Source: Microcoleus vaginatus PCC 9802 (GTDB lineage: Bacteria; Cyanobacteriota; Cyanobacteriia; Cyanobacteriales; Microcoleaceae). From it: a DNA stretch of 64,000 bases. The translations under genes were made by a program, and so were the position numbers. The DNA is taken from positions 6,585,001 through 6,649,000 of the forward strand of contig CP031740.1 of the NCBI GenBank assembly GCA_022701275.1, read 5' to 3'. Position 1 is the first letter of the stretch. Every line of letters starts with the position of its first letter. The notes under the pieces are model-generated. The model was not told the origin of the DNA and searched no databases. It saw nothing but the letters and a program-made list of their open reading frames with translations. Below are positions 37,740-45,428 of the stretch, one piece after another.

Positions 37740-38204
37740 TTTACGGCACTGTCAAGTTAATTTAGGGGGTGTCATCAATTCAACCAGATGACCGCAGCAG
37801 CCAGAAGCATCGCACGCCGGAAAGTTCACCGCCCTAGGGTGATAGCGCGTCGCGATTGCCTGATAATGCTTGAGCTTGGGGAAAAAGTTCTCACTCAACT
37901 GACGGGCTTTGTACAATTGAGCATCGTAAGTTTCCAGGGTCTTGCAATTGCGGCGAGGTGAAATCACGGTGGTCTGCCCCTCGGCATTGAGGCGGTCAAT
38001 CACACGCTGATCTGGATCATAGCCCTTGTTAGCAAGCAGTGTATCCGCCACCAGTAATGGCTGCAGTTGGGCGGCTCTTGCTCGCGTCACCAGCTTGTCC
38101 GGGGGCGAGGTGAAACCCCAACGGATTGCCCAACGCATCCACGCGCTCCCATGAATCTTGTTACTCAATCCCCCTTTGCTGCGACCAATTGCTTCATTCC
38201 TAGG
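37740..38204 (-). pseudogene. IS5-family transposase remnant
   Basis: Reading from about 38200 on the minus strand, NEAIGRSKGGLSNKIHG is the DDE-proximal segment of IS5/IS427-type transposases. It continues with frameshifts to LLANKGYDPDQRVIDRLNAE and SENFFPKLKHYQAIATRYHP, the C-terminal catalytic Glu region. Only the 3' half remains and its C-terminus is frameshifted. It lies directly upstream of the hybrid kinase. Confidence 0.75.
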
Positions 38205-38285
38205 CTCCTCAAAAAGCTCAGCAGGAAGATGTTTCTTTCAAGTGGGAAAATGCCTGAATTAAAACTAAGTGTACCGCCGGGGAAA
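38205..38285 (+). pseudogene. Internal fragment of the duplicated M42 peptidase gene
   Basis: CTCCTCAAAAAGCTCAGCAG and what follows match bases 38725-38806 of the intact gene, with an in-frame TGA in place of TGG. It belongs to the same broken copy as 35574-35808. It runs straight into the upstream region of the intact gene, so the two copies were tandem before the kinase and the IS5 piece came between the fragments. Confidence 0.75.
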
Positions 38286-38344
38286 TAGAGAGTAAATCTG
38301 CTTTAATATATGTCAAAATTCGCTCCTAAAAACGAAAATTAAAA

Positions 38345-39391
38345 ATGTTAGAGTTCGATCGCCTGTTCCAAACAATCGAAGAATTAGTAATGCTGCACTC
38401 ACCCAGCGGTGCGGAGTCGGAAATTAACCAGCGGTTGATGGAAAAATTCGCCGCCCTGGGAGTGAATGCTTGGCTCGATCGCGCGGATAATGCGATCGCC
38501 CTAATTAAGGGCCGCAATCCCGAAAAGTCGATCGCCATTACCGCCCACAAAGACGAAATTGGCGCCCTAGTTAAAACAATAGGCGAGAGTGGCCGCGTGG
38601 AAGTCCGCAGATTGGGGGGCGCATTTCCTTGGGTTTACGGCGAAGGCGTGGTGGATTTGCTCGGAGACAAGCAAACAATTAGCGGCATTCTCAGCTTCGG
38701 TTCCCGCCATGTTTCTCACGAATCTCCTCAGAAAGCTCAGCAGGAAGATGTTTCTTTAAAGTGGGAAAATGCCTGGATCGAAACTAAGTGTACCGCCGAG
38801 GAATTAGCCGAGGCCGGAATTCGACCGGGCACGCGGATGGTGGTGGGAAAGCACCGCAAGCGCCCGCTGCGGTTAAAGGATTGGATCGCCAGCTACACTC
38901 TTGACAACAAGGCTTCAGTGGCGATTTTGCTGGCTCTGGCGGAATGTTTGAAAGAGCCTGCGGTGAATGTTTACTTGGTAGCGTCGGCGAAGGAGGAGGT
39001 TGGAGCGATCGGAGCTTTGTATTTCACCCAGCGCCAGCCGTTGGACGCGCTGATCGCTTTGGAAATTTGCCCTCTAGCACCGGAATACCCGATTCGTGAC
39101 AGCGAAAACCCGGTTTTGCTGGTTCAGGACGGCTACGGAGTCTACGATGAAGGATTAAACGCCCAATTGCGCGCAGCAGCCACAGCAGCCGATGTAGAGG
39201 TGCAGTTGGCGGTAATTAGCGGTTTTGGGAGCGATGCTTCGATCGCCATGAAGTTCGGCCACGTAGCCCGCGCCGCTTGTTTGGCTTTCCCCACCCAGAA
39301 CACCCACGGCTTTGAAATTGCTCATCTCGGGGCGATCGGCAATTGCGTCGCCATCCTCAAAGCCTACTGTGACGAGCTTTGGGACGACTAG
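38345..39391 (+). CDS. M42-family metallopeptidase (glutamyl aminopeptidase-like)
   Basis: M42 enzymes are cytosolic dinuclear-metal aminopeptidases that form dodecamers. The 348-residue protein has the metal ligands in order: His in IAITAHKDEIG, Asp in YTLDNKAS, the catalytic Glu pair in SAKEEVGAIG, the acidic residue in ALEICP and His in NTHGFEIAHL. The usual AHxDE motif is intact. Length is typical. A broken tandem copy lies upstream. The ATG follows an AATTAAAA leader and the start agrees with the homologous fragment. Confidence 0.88.
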   Translation: MLEFDRLFQTIEELVMLHSPSGAESEINQRLMEKFAALGVNAWLDRADNAIALIKGRNPEKSIAITAHKDEIGALVKTIGESGRVEVRRLGGAFPWVYGEGVVDLLGDKQTISGILSFGSRHVSHESPQKAQQEDVSLKWENAWIETKCTAEELAEAGIRPGTRMVVGKHRKRPLRLKDWIASYTLDNKASVAILLALAECLKEPAVNVYLVASAKEEVGAIGALYFTQRQPLDALIALEICPLAPEYPIRDSENPVLLVQDGYGVYDEGLNAQLRAAATAADVEVQLAVISGFGSDASIAMKFGHVARAACLAFPTQNTHGFEIAHLGAIGNCVAILKAYCDELWDD

Positions 39392-39475
39392 AAAAAAAAC
39401 TTTCGCCAAGTAGTTGACAGATTGGGAAAGATTAGTTAAGGTAATAAAGGTGCGGAACACAAGCAAACGCAACGC

Positions 39476-39548
39476 GCCCCCATCGTCTAGAGGCCTAGGA
39501 CACATCCCTTTCACGGATGCGACGGGGATTCGAATTCCCCTGGGGGTA
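39476..39548 (+). tRNA. tRNA-Glu (anticodon TTC)
   Basis: The 73-nt cloverleaf starts GCCCCCATCGTCTAGAGG. The 7-bp acceptor stem GCCCCCA/TGGGGGT (closing G-T) has discriminator A. The anticodon loop CTTTCAC contains TTC, and the T-arm GGGGATTCGAATTCCCC is regular. CCA is not encoded. It borders the accessory locus that begins at 40146; tRNA 3' ends are common integration sites, but I found no duplicated tRNA end in this window. Confidence 0.95.
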
Positions 39549-40145
39549 TTGAAAATTTAAGTCTGATATCAAACTGATATCTAGTATGTGGGGTGGGCAT
39601 TTTGCCCGCCCTTATTGCTATTAGGACTTACGCACGGGTAGCCAGAAACCTGGTTTTTGCCCAGAAGACCCGTGACAGCCTGCCGCAACCGCAAAAACTG
39701 GCTTTATTTAGTTTGGTTTCTTTGGTGTTGATTCGTAAGTCCCCTTATTAAATCAATTATCAGAATTAGCAATTAATTACCAATTAAAGAGAATTTAAAC
39801 CTGCCAGGGTTAGGTTTATTTCTTGTTGAACAGCAGAGTTGGTGGTTTTTTGAGCCATCAAGTTTTTAATCTCGTGACGATCGCTCTTTATGAGAGAAAA
39901 AGTGAGATCCTTTTTTTGGCATACTATATATAGTGTGCCTGCGTAAGTTTTGTTTGATGTAGAGGTTTCAACCCCTGTCTTAAGCCCCTGGTTAATACCT
40001 TAAGTCCTCGGTCGAGAACTAATGAGTTCTTCAGTCGTATGCAAGAGGACTTTTGCTTTGAGGCAGGGATTTCAACCGCTGGCGGACTGACGGAATTCCC
40101 GACGGTCGGTTTAACATTAAGCTGATGCGTTCGATCGCCTTTTCG
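39549..40145. other. Repeat-rich spacer after tRNA-Glu
   Basis: It contains an element bounded by TTAGGACTTACGCA (39622) and TTCGTAAGTCC (inverted, near 39743), then the dispersed repeat copy B (39821-40110). No gene is visible. Confidence 0.5.
39821..40110. repeat. Dispersed intergenic repeat, copy B
   Basis: Bases 39821-39950 match 9101-9230. A 36-bp block at 40018-40053 matches 9240-9275 in reverse orientation (32 of 36). In this copy the block is enclosed by the inverted pair AAGTCCTC (40002-40009) and GAGGACTT (40045-40052). The block CTGGCGGACT...CGGTCG beyond it is collinear with copy A. Confidence 0.7.
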
Positions 40146-40682
40146 TTAGTTTGCACCATTGCCATTGATATCAAACTTTTCTATAATGGGAATTTCTGAA
40201 GGTGAGGAAGCTACGATTCGCAGGTTTATATCAACTATGATTTGATTTTTATCAAGAACTACATTTGCTTTTTTTATTATAATTTTTGCCGATAAACAAT
40301 CGCCTGACTCAGGTTCGGGAGACGGCTGAGTTTTATATCCTGCGTCCTCCAGCCATTCACAAATCTTCCTCCAGTTTTCTACCTTTTCATCAGCTTTACC
40401 TACAAGATTTTTTACATACTGGTATAAAGTATTACAGAAATCCACCGCAATTCCCTTGGGGTTTTTACTGAGCCTTTCGGCAATTTCGGCGGGACTGTAG
40501 CCGCAGAGTAGACCCCGTAGATGTTGTTTCTCTGTGGGCGTGAGCCGCTTTCCCTTGGCGGATGCTAGGTCTGTGTAGAGGGTTTCTAAGTCCCAGTCCC
40601 GGGCAGCTTCGGGGAAGCGATCGTTAGAGGATGCCATTGCAGGGGATAGGTTGCTGGATTTTTTATAATCAAAGTCTAACAC
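40146..40682 (-). CDS. HTH-like domain protein of the type fused to NACHT/vWA-MoxR-associated proteins
   Basis: This 178-residue protein. Residues ~28-95 (WDLETLYTDLASAKGKRLTP; LRGLLCGYSPAEIAERL; LYQYVKNLVG) resemble a helix-turn-helix-like domain found at the N-terminus of many cyanobacterial NACHT, AAA and WD40 conflict-type proteins. Here it stands without such a partner domain. The C-terminal ~70 residues (AKIIIKKANVVLDKNQIIVD) look like a small beta domain. It is divergent from the two-gene unit at 40860, with 177 bp between, so it could regulate that unit. This is inference from position. Confidence 0.6.
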   Translation of the reverse strand: MLDFDYKKSSNLSPAMASSNDRFPEAARDWDLETLYTDLASAKGKRLTPTEKQHLRGLLCGYSPAEIAERLSKNPKGIAVDFCNTLYQYVKNLVGKADEKVENWRKICEWLEDAGYKTQPSPEPESGDCLSAKIIIKKANVVLDKNQIIVDINLRIVASSPSEIPIIEKFDINGNGAN

Positions 40683-40859
40683 GATTCCTAATGCTTATTA
40701 GTTTCTTTGTTAAAGGTAGTTAGATTAGTATCAGGGAAAGCAGGATCGTGATTAATTTTACACAGGAAATTCGGGCAAGGCTCACTTCTTGCGAGGTACC
40801 GTTTTCTGCTCGACAGAGTTATCAACCCAAACTCCTCATAATTAGGTATTTACCCGTAA
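40683..40859. promoter_or_regulatory. Divergent promoter region of the accessory locus
   Basis: 177 bp between the HTH-like gene and the two-gene unit. Both promoters must lie here. I see no strong palindrome. Confidence 0.35.
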
Positions 40860-41714
40860 ATGTTTAACCACGAATACAAAAAAGAGGCACAAGAGAAACT
40901 GCGCCGTGCAGTAGAAAAGTACCAAAGAGATTGTGAGTATTTACAAAATGCGGCTGGAAGTCTTTATCAAACGCGAGTCAATCGTGGGGTTGAGATTATC
41001 CAACTATGCGAAAATTACATTAACACGTTGGCCAACTCGCCAAAAGAGTTTAGCAAAGTCGTTACAAAACTGAAGTTTCAGCTCAAGGAAATTACTGGCA
41101 AAGATTGGGATCTAATTTATTCGGCTCATAACAGCAATGTAGCCGCGGCAGCAGGTGGTGCAGGAGTCATGGCTGGAGCAGGAGTGGCCTGTTTTGGGCC
41201 AGCAGCAGCAATGGCAATTGCCACAACTTTTGGAACAGCCTCAACAGGTACTGCGATTGCTTCTCTTTCCGGTGCAGCCGCCGTTAATGCTGCTTTAGCC
41301 TGGTTAGGAGGTGGCGCTCTTACTGTCGGTGGTGGCGGTATGGTGGCTGGAAATGCACTGCTGGCACTAGCAGGGCCGATTGGCTGGGGGATTGGTGGGG
41401 TAGCTTTGGCTGGTAGTGCTTTTTGGACAAGTAGCGAGAATGAGAAAATTGGGAGAGAAGCTACTAACCGCGCTATTGAAATTGAAGGTGACATAGCTAA
41501 AGTCAACATAACCAAGAAAGAAGTCAATCTTCTGGAGGGGGAAACTGTCAAACTAGCTAACTTGATTCAAAGTGAACTGCAATACTTCAAGCAGAATGCA
41601 CCTTTGAATTACCTGAATTTTAGCCAAGCTCTCAAACAAAGGCTGGGGACTTTAATCAATTCCATTACTTCCCTGAGCGAGTCTATTAAAAAGACCGTAA
41701 ACCTGAAAATGTAA
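40860..41714 (+). CDS. Uncharacterised glycine-zipper membrane protein
   Basis: This 284-residue protein. Residues 1-85 are charged and helical (YKKEAQEKLRRAVEKYQRDC). Residues ~95-200 are extremely rich in Gly and Ala with long hydrophobic runs (GGAGVMAGAGVACFGPAAAM; FGTASTGTAIASLSGAAAVN; WLGGGALTVGGGGMVAGNAL; LAGPIGWGIGGVALAGSAFW). These look like several glycine-zipper transmembrane helices. Residues 205-284 form a helical C-terminal tail. The pattern suits an oligomeric membrane-inserting protein; I know no named family. It is followed 63 bp later by the gene split by IS701, and the two are likely one operon. Function is not established. Confidence 0.7.
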   Translation: MFNHEYKKEAQEKLRRAVEKYQRDCEYLQNAAGSLYQTRVNRGVEIIQLCENYINTLANSPKEFSKVVTKLKFQLKEITGKDWDLIYSAHNSNVAAAAGGAGVMAGAGVACFGPAAAMAIATTFGTASTGTAIASLSGAAAVNAALAWLGGGALTVGGGGMVAGNALLALAGPIGWGIGGVALAGSAFWTSSENEKIGREATNRAIEIEGDIAKVNITKKEVNLLEGETVKLANLIQSELQYFKQNAPLNYLNFSQALKQRLGTLINSITSLSESIKKTVNLKM

Positions 41715-41777
41715 TTATAATTTTGAGTGCAGCATTAGGCTCTAGCAATTAGGGAGTAATGCTGCAAATTATTAAAC

Positions 41778-43130
41778 ATGGAAAAAAGAGAAGATAGACA
41801 TCTAACAACTCAATTCGTTGCTGCAATAGTAGCAGAGGAAAATCTACGCCATGCAGAACAGCTTGCAACGGAACTCAGTAAACAAGACCGAGCTTTTTTT
41901 GCAGCGGTGGGGGAGATTGATAAAGTTCGTAATTTTGTAGGTAGCCCCGAAAAAATTCTGGGAAACACAAGCACAAAACACGGTGAAATAGCTGAGCAAG
42001 TGGAAGTTGGTATTCGCAATGCCAAATCTCTTTTGAACTCCTCTGAAACTCGCGCTACTTTTGAGGGAGTGGGTAGAACAGCACCGGAAGATTATTTAAT
42101 TGATGGTATTAAAGTACAGTCTAAATTTGTGAATGGGATTGGCAATAATTTAGACCACGTTCTCGACCACATGAAGAAATACGAAAACTTTGGCAGAGAT
42201 GGGTCATATTACCATATCCCTAAAAACCAATATGAAATTATTGATAAAATATTGAAAGGGCAACAAGTCGAGGGAATAACAAGTCGTACTGCTCAAAAAA
42301 TACAAGAAAAAGCTCAAGAAGTAGAGCAGATGTCTGGTCGTCCTTTCAGTCAGACTGTTCAAGCTGGATCGTCTAACTATGAAGATGTGCAAATAGGCAA
42401 AGTTGACGATACGCTAGACCGCAAAGAGCATGACTTAAAGCAAGAACACAAACAAATTAAGGATGGGATACGCTACGAGGCTCAACCTACTCTGGCTGAT
42501 TTTGGTAACGTTGCTGTTAAAGGCGCGGTTATTGGTGGTAGTATTCGATTTGCTACTAAGCTTTACGCTAAGTATAAGCAAGGTAAAAACGTTTTTAAGG
42601 GTGAGTTAACCCCCGAAGACTGGCAAGAAATTGGAATTGATACCGCAAAAGGAGCTGCACTTAGTGGTATATCGGCAACAGCTATTTATGGGTTAACCAA
42701 TTTTACCCAAATGTCTGCACCTTTAGCTGGTGCTTTTGTTAGTGCAGGCTTGGAAGTTGCTAGTTTAGTCGGTAGTTTGAATCGAGAGGAAATTACTGCC
42801 GATCAATTCGTTGAATTAAGTTTATTTGCTTGTGCTGATTCAGCCATTGTTGCTGCTGGAGCTACTATCGGACAAGCTTTGATTCCGATTCCTGTTGTTG
42901 GCGCTGTCATTGGTGCGAGCGCGGGTCGAATGGTGACTGGTTTTTGCAAGCAGTTATTGGGGCAAGATACTCATCTTGCTCGACAAGTGGAACAATATTA
43001 TCAACAGTCCCTCGCTAAAATTGACCGAGCTTACAAGGCAGCCGTTGCTAATCTTCTTGCTACCTATGAAGGACTAGTGGGACTTAAACAAGTTTTAAGC
43101 CCAAACAAAGCCCAAACTGGCTTTATATAA
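41778..43130 (+). pseudogene. Uncharacterised protein with nuclease-like motif and membrane segments, split by IS701 (5' part)
   Basis: The frame runs 450 codons; the last 17 are IS701 sequence. Residues ~65-170 contain TKHGEIAEQVEVGIRNAKSL and TAPEDYLIDGIKVQSKFVNG. An acidic helix, then Asp, then Gln-x-Lys, is a spacing compatible with a PD-(D/E)xK nuclease fold (QxK variant); this is a motif impression only. Residues ~210-235 are charged. From ~245 onward come hydrophobic stretches (LADFGNVAVKGAVIGGSIRF; LIPIPVVGAVIGASAGRM) like membrane helices. The rest of the gene is at 44440-44589. Confidence 0.7.
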
Positions 43131-44439
43131 AGTAAATAGGTCCCTGTTTTCTTGCAACCAGCCAAAAAACCTGTAAGATATAGCTGTTCTAAAAGCTGAC
43201 AAAGCTTCAGTAAATGTTGTTAAAGGTTGGTTAGCCCACTGCCGACGCAATCCTCCTGTTAACTGATGCCAAATGATAAAAGTATAAGCACAAAATACTA
43301 ATATTAAATGTCGATAAAGGCTTCTCTTTCCTCGGATTTGATATTCTTTTAACCCTAGCCATCCTTTAGCTTCACGGTAAAACACTTCTACCCAATTACG
43401 TTGGGAGTAAGTTGTTACTATCCATGATGCTGTTGCCCGCTCACTGGCAGCGTTAGTCACTAAATAATCAACTTCTGTGGCGGTAGAACAAGTCGGAGCA
43501 TTCATGACGATAGCGACTGTTTTTGGCCCGGACATGGTTGAGAATTCTACTGTGATAGTTGCTACCCACACAGTTCTGGGCTTTTCCCGATTTAGTGTAA
43601 TAGCACTTAAAGCCTCTGCTGGTAAACGTTTTGCTAATTCTGAGAGTTTGAGTTCTTCGGGTTGTCGCTCGGGTTCTATTTGACAGACTACTTTTCGATT
43701 TTTGGCTAATCCTCCTACATAGGTTAACTTCCTTTTCTCTAACTCCTGCAAAAATCTACTATTATTCCCATAGCCTGCATCGATTAAAACTACTGCTGGT
43801 CGCTCTTTCCTTTCTAAGCATTTGTCAATTAGTTTGATGGCTATATCGGGTTTTTTAATAAATTCTGGATTTTCTTTTCCTTGAGGTAACGAATGAGCGT
43901 GTTGATATAATTCAACATCAAGTGGTAGGCTTTTCACTCCATCATATAAGTGTGTAGTTACCACTACTACACCATTATCTGTTTTTCCGATTTCTCCAAT
44001 ATATTGCCGACCAACTCCTGCTGTTAAATTGCCACTTTTTCTGTGACCGGAATCATCTATTATCAGAGTAAACCCTCTGCTGATATGAGTCTGCCTACAC
44101 TGCTGCATCACCTGCAACCGTCGTTGGTTAACTTGCTGGGCATTCCAAGGAGCTTCTGTCAAAAAATGATGCAATCGGTTGTATGTAACTCCTATACAGT
44201 CTCTTGACATCTGAGTCAGGTTTTTTCGCTCACTTTCTCCCAATAATCCCCCTAAATAGTGCTTAAACCCTGTTTTTTGGGCTTGATGGCTAAAAACATC
44301 GTCAAAACGACGACACCATCGATCGAAGCATGGTGGCATGGCGCTAGGAGTTGTTTCTTTCATTGCGCGTTTTTGACGTAAAAAGCTTAACCTGACTACA
44401 TTATACTATTTTTAGCACAATTTTTTTGTTTAAGTCCCG
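43078..44439 (-). mobile_element. IS701-family insertion sequence with CTAG target duplication
   Basis: The ends are TGGGACTTAAACAA (43078) and, inverted, CGGGACTTAAACAA (44439), flanked on both sides by CTAG (43074-43077 and 44440-44443). The element is 1362 bp and carries one intact transposase gene. It interrupts the gene at 41778; deleting it with one CTAG restores an open frame. The good preservation suggests a recent insertion. Confidence 0.9.
43095..44363 (-). CDS. IS701-family transposase
   Basis: This is a 422-residue, apparently intact DDE transposase. Motifs in order: LIIDDSGHRKSG (first Asp), VGRQYIGEIGKTDNGVVVVT, AVVLIDAGYGNNS (second Asp) and VEVFYREAKGWLGLKEYQIR (catalytic Glu with the conserved Lys-Glu-Tyr region). 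These are typical of IS701/DDE_5 proteins of ~400-430 residues. The start is the ATG at 44363, well inside the element. No frameshift is present, so the element may still be active. Confidence 0.92.
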   Translation of the reverse strand: MKETTPSAMPPCFDRWCRRFDDVFSHQAQKTGFKHYLGGLLGESERKNLTQMSRDCIGVTYNRLHHFLTEAPWNAQQVNQRRLQVMQQCRQTHISRGFTLIIDDSGHRKSGNLTAGVGRQYIGEIGKTDNGVVVVTTHLYDGVKSLPLDVELYQHAHSLPQGKENPEFIKKPDIAIKLIDKCLERKERPAVVLIDAGYGNNSRFLQELEKRKLTYVGGLAKNRKVVCQIEPERQPEELKLSELAKRLPAEALSAITLNREKPRTVWVATITVEFSTMSGPKTVAIVMNAPTCSTATEVDYLVTNAASERATASWIVTTYSQRNWVEVFYREAKGWLGLKEYQIRGKRSLYRHLILVFCAYTFIIWHQLTGGLRRQWANQPLTTFTEALSAFRTAISYRFFGWLQENRDLFTLYKASLGFVWA

Positions 44440-44589
44440 CTAGGTAATTTAGCAGAAGCAGCTTTCGATCGTAACTTAAACCTTGACTTGAGATTGCAAG
44501 CTAGTATCGAATTAGCTGAAGCCTATGGCGTTCCTGATTCCAAGATTATTCACAATGTAGATGAGCTTGACTCTTTTATGCTGGGTTGA
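44440..44589 (+). pseudogene. 3' part of the gene split by IS701
   Basis: Joining codon 433 (CTA at 43074-43076) to G-GT across one CTAG gives a continuous frame: ATYEGL then GNLAEAAFDRNLNLDLRLQA, then SIELAEAYGVPDSKIIHNVD and ELDSFMLG, ending at TGA 44587-44589. This adds 48 residues for a 481-residue original protein. The tail is helical and acidic. It has no start signal of its own. Confidence 0.8.
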
Positions 44590-44638
44590 GCGAAGACAAA
44601 GGAAATCAAATTTAGTATTGTTAACGCAGATTTAGTAT

Positions 44639-44660
44639 AAGGTGCGCCGCAGCGCACCCT
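44639..44660. repeat. Palindrome AGGTGCGC...GCGCACCCT
   Basis: A 22-bp near-perfect hairpin between the split gene and the glycosidase pseudogene. A related motif (AAGGTGCGCCC) occurs near 1971, so it is probably a dispersed REP-like element; it could terminate either neighbouring gene. Confidence 0.45.
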
Positions 44661-44680
44661 ACAGAATTAGATCGCAGCTA

Positions 44681-45244
44681 TCACTTCTGCAACTTCAGCA
44701 ACGGTTCAATCTGCTGCCTTTGAAACTGCAATTCATCTGCTAAAGGCTGGTAAATTTTTCGATCGCCCGATTCATTGCAATAATCCCACAAACCATTGTA
44801 ACAGTGTCTGTCGTCGTCCCAACCCGGATGATTGACAATCGGATACAAACAGATTCCCTCTATCGGAACTCCTGCTTTCATCGTCGCCATTACCTCAGTG
44901 CACACATAATTAAACCAGACCGGTCTAAAATCGTCTTCAGTGCCTGTTTCTGCTATGAATAAGGGGCGACGGTAGCGCTCGAACACTTCTTGCAGCATTT
45001 CACCAAACGGGCGGTACAGCGGATCCGTGTATTTCATCGGCTCTTCATTGTGAATCCACTGATTGCGATCGTAATAATTCACCCCAATAATGCGGAGTGT
45101 GTAAATGCCTTGATCCTGCAAGCGTTATTAGTCGGCTGCTGCAAATTTATCGTGACCGGTGGCGGCTGTGACATCGAGGCGTTTTCCCGATCGCAATCTC
45201 TGGGTGGAACATTCAAATCCGCCCAGGAAAAAACTTTGAAACAT
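44681..45244 (-). pseudogene. Glycosidase-like gene with large internal deletion
   Basis: From the ATG at 45244 the frame reads MFQSFFLGGFECSTQRLRSG and GHDKFAAAD, then two consecutive TAA stops, then RLQDQGIYTLR. It joins directly to IIGVNYYDRNQW. The rest has RRPLFIAETGTE and GICLYPIVNHPGWDD to the normal C-terminus. The N-terminal ~50 and C-terminal ~135 residues resemble a cyanobacterial beta-glucosidase-like TIM-barrel family of roughly 400 residues, so about half of the gene has been deleted. It lies next to a GH2 gene and was probably part of that cluster. Confidence 0.7.
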
Positions 45245-45428
45245 CAATCCGATGGGTAATGGGGCATTCTGGTTTGTAGTCAGGACTAAATTCCTTAGAT
45301 TTCAATCATAAAAAACTCAAGTCCTTACTACAAACGGTATTTTTGTAAGAAGTATATCGAGCGGAAAAAACTCAAAATGAAATCAGAAAAAATCTGAGAT
45401 TTTCACTTTTTCCTTGACAAATCACCAA

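Noticed and set aside
39476..39548. tRNA-Glu as a proven island attachment site
   Set aside because: No second copy of the tRNA 3' end and no integrase were found in the window; only proximity supports the idea.
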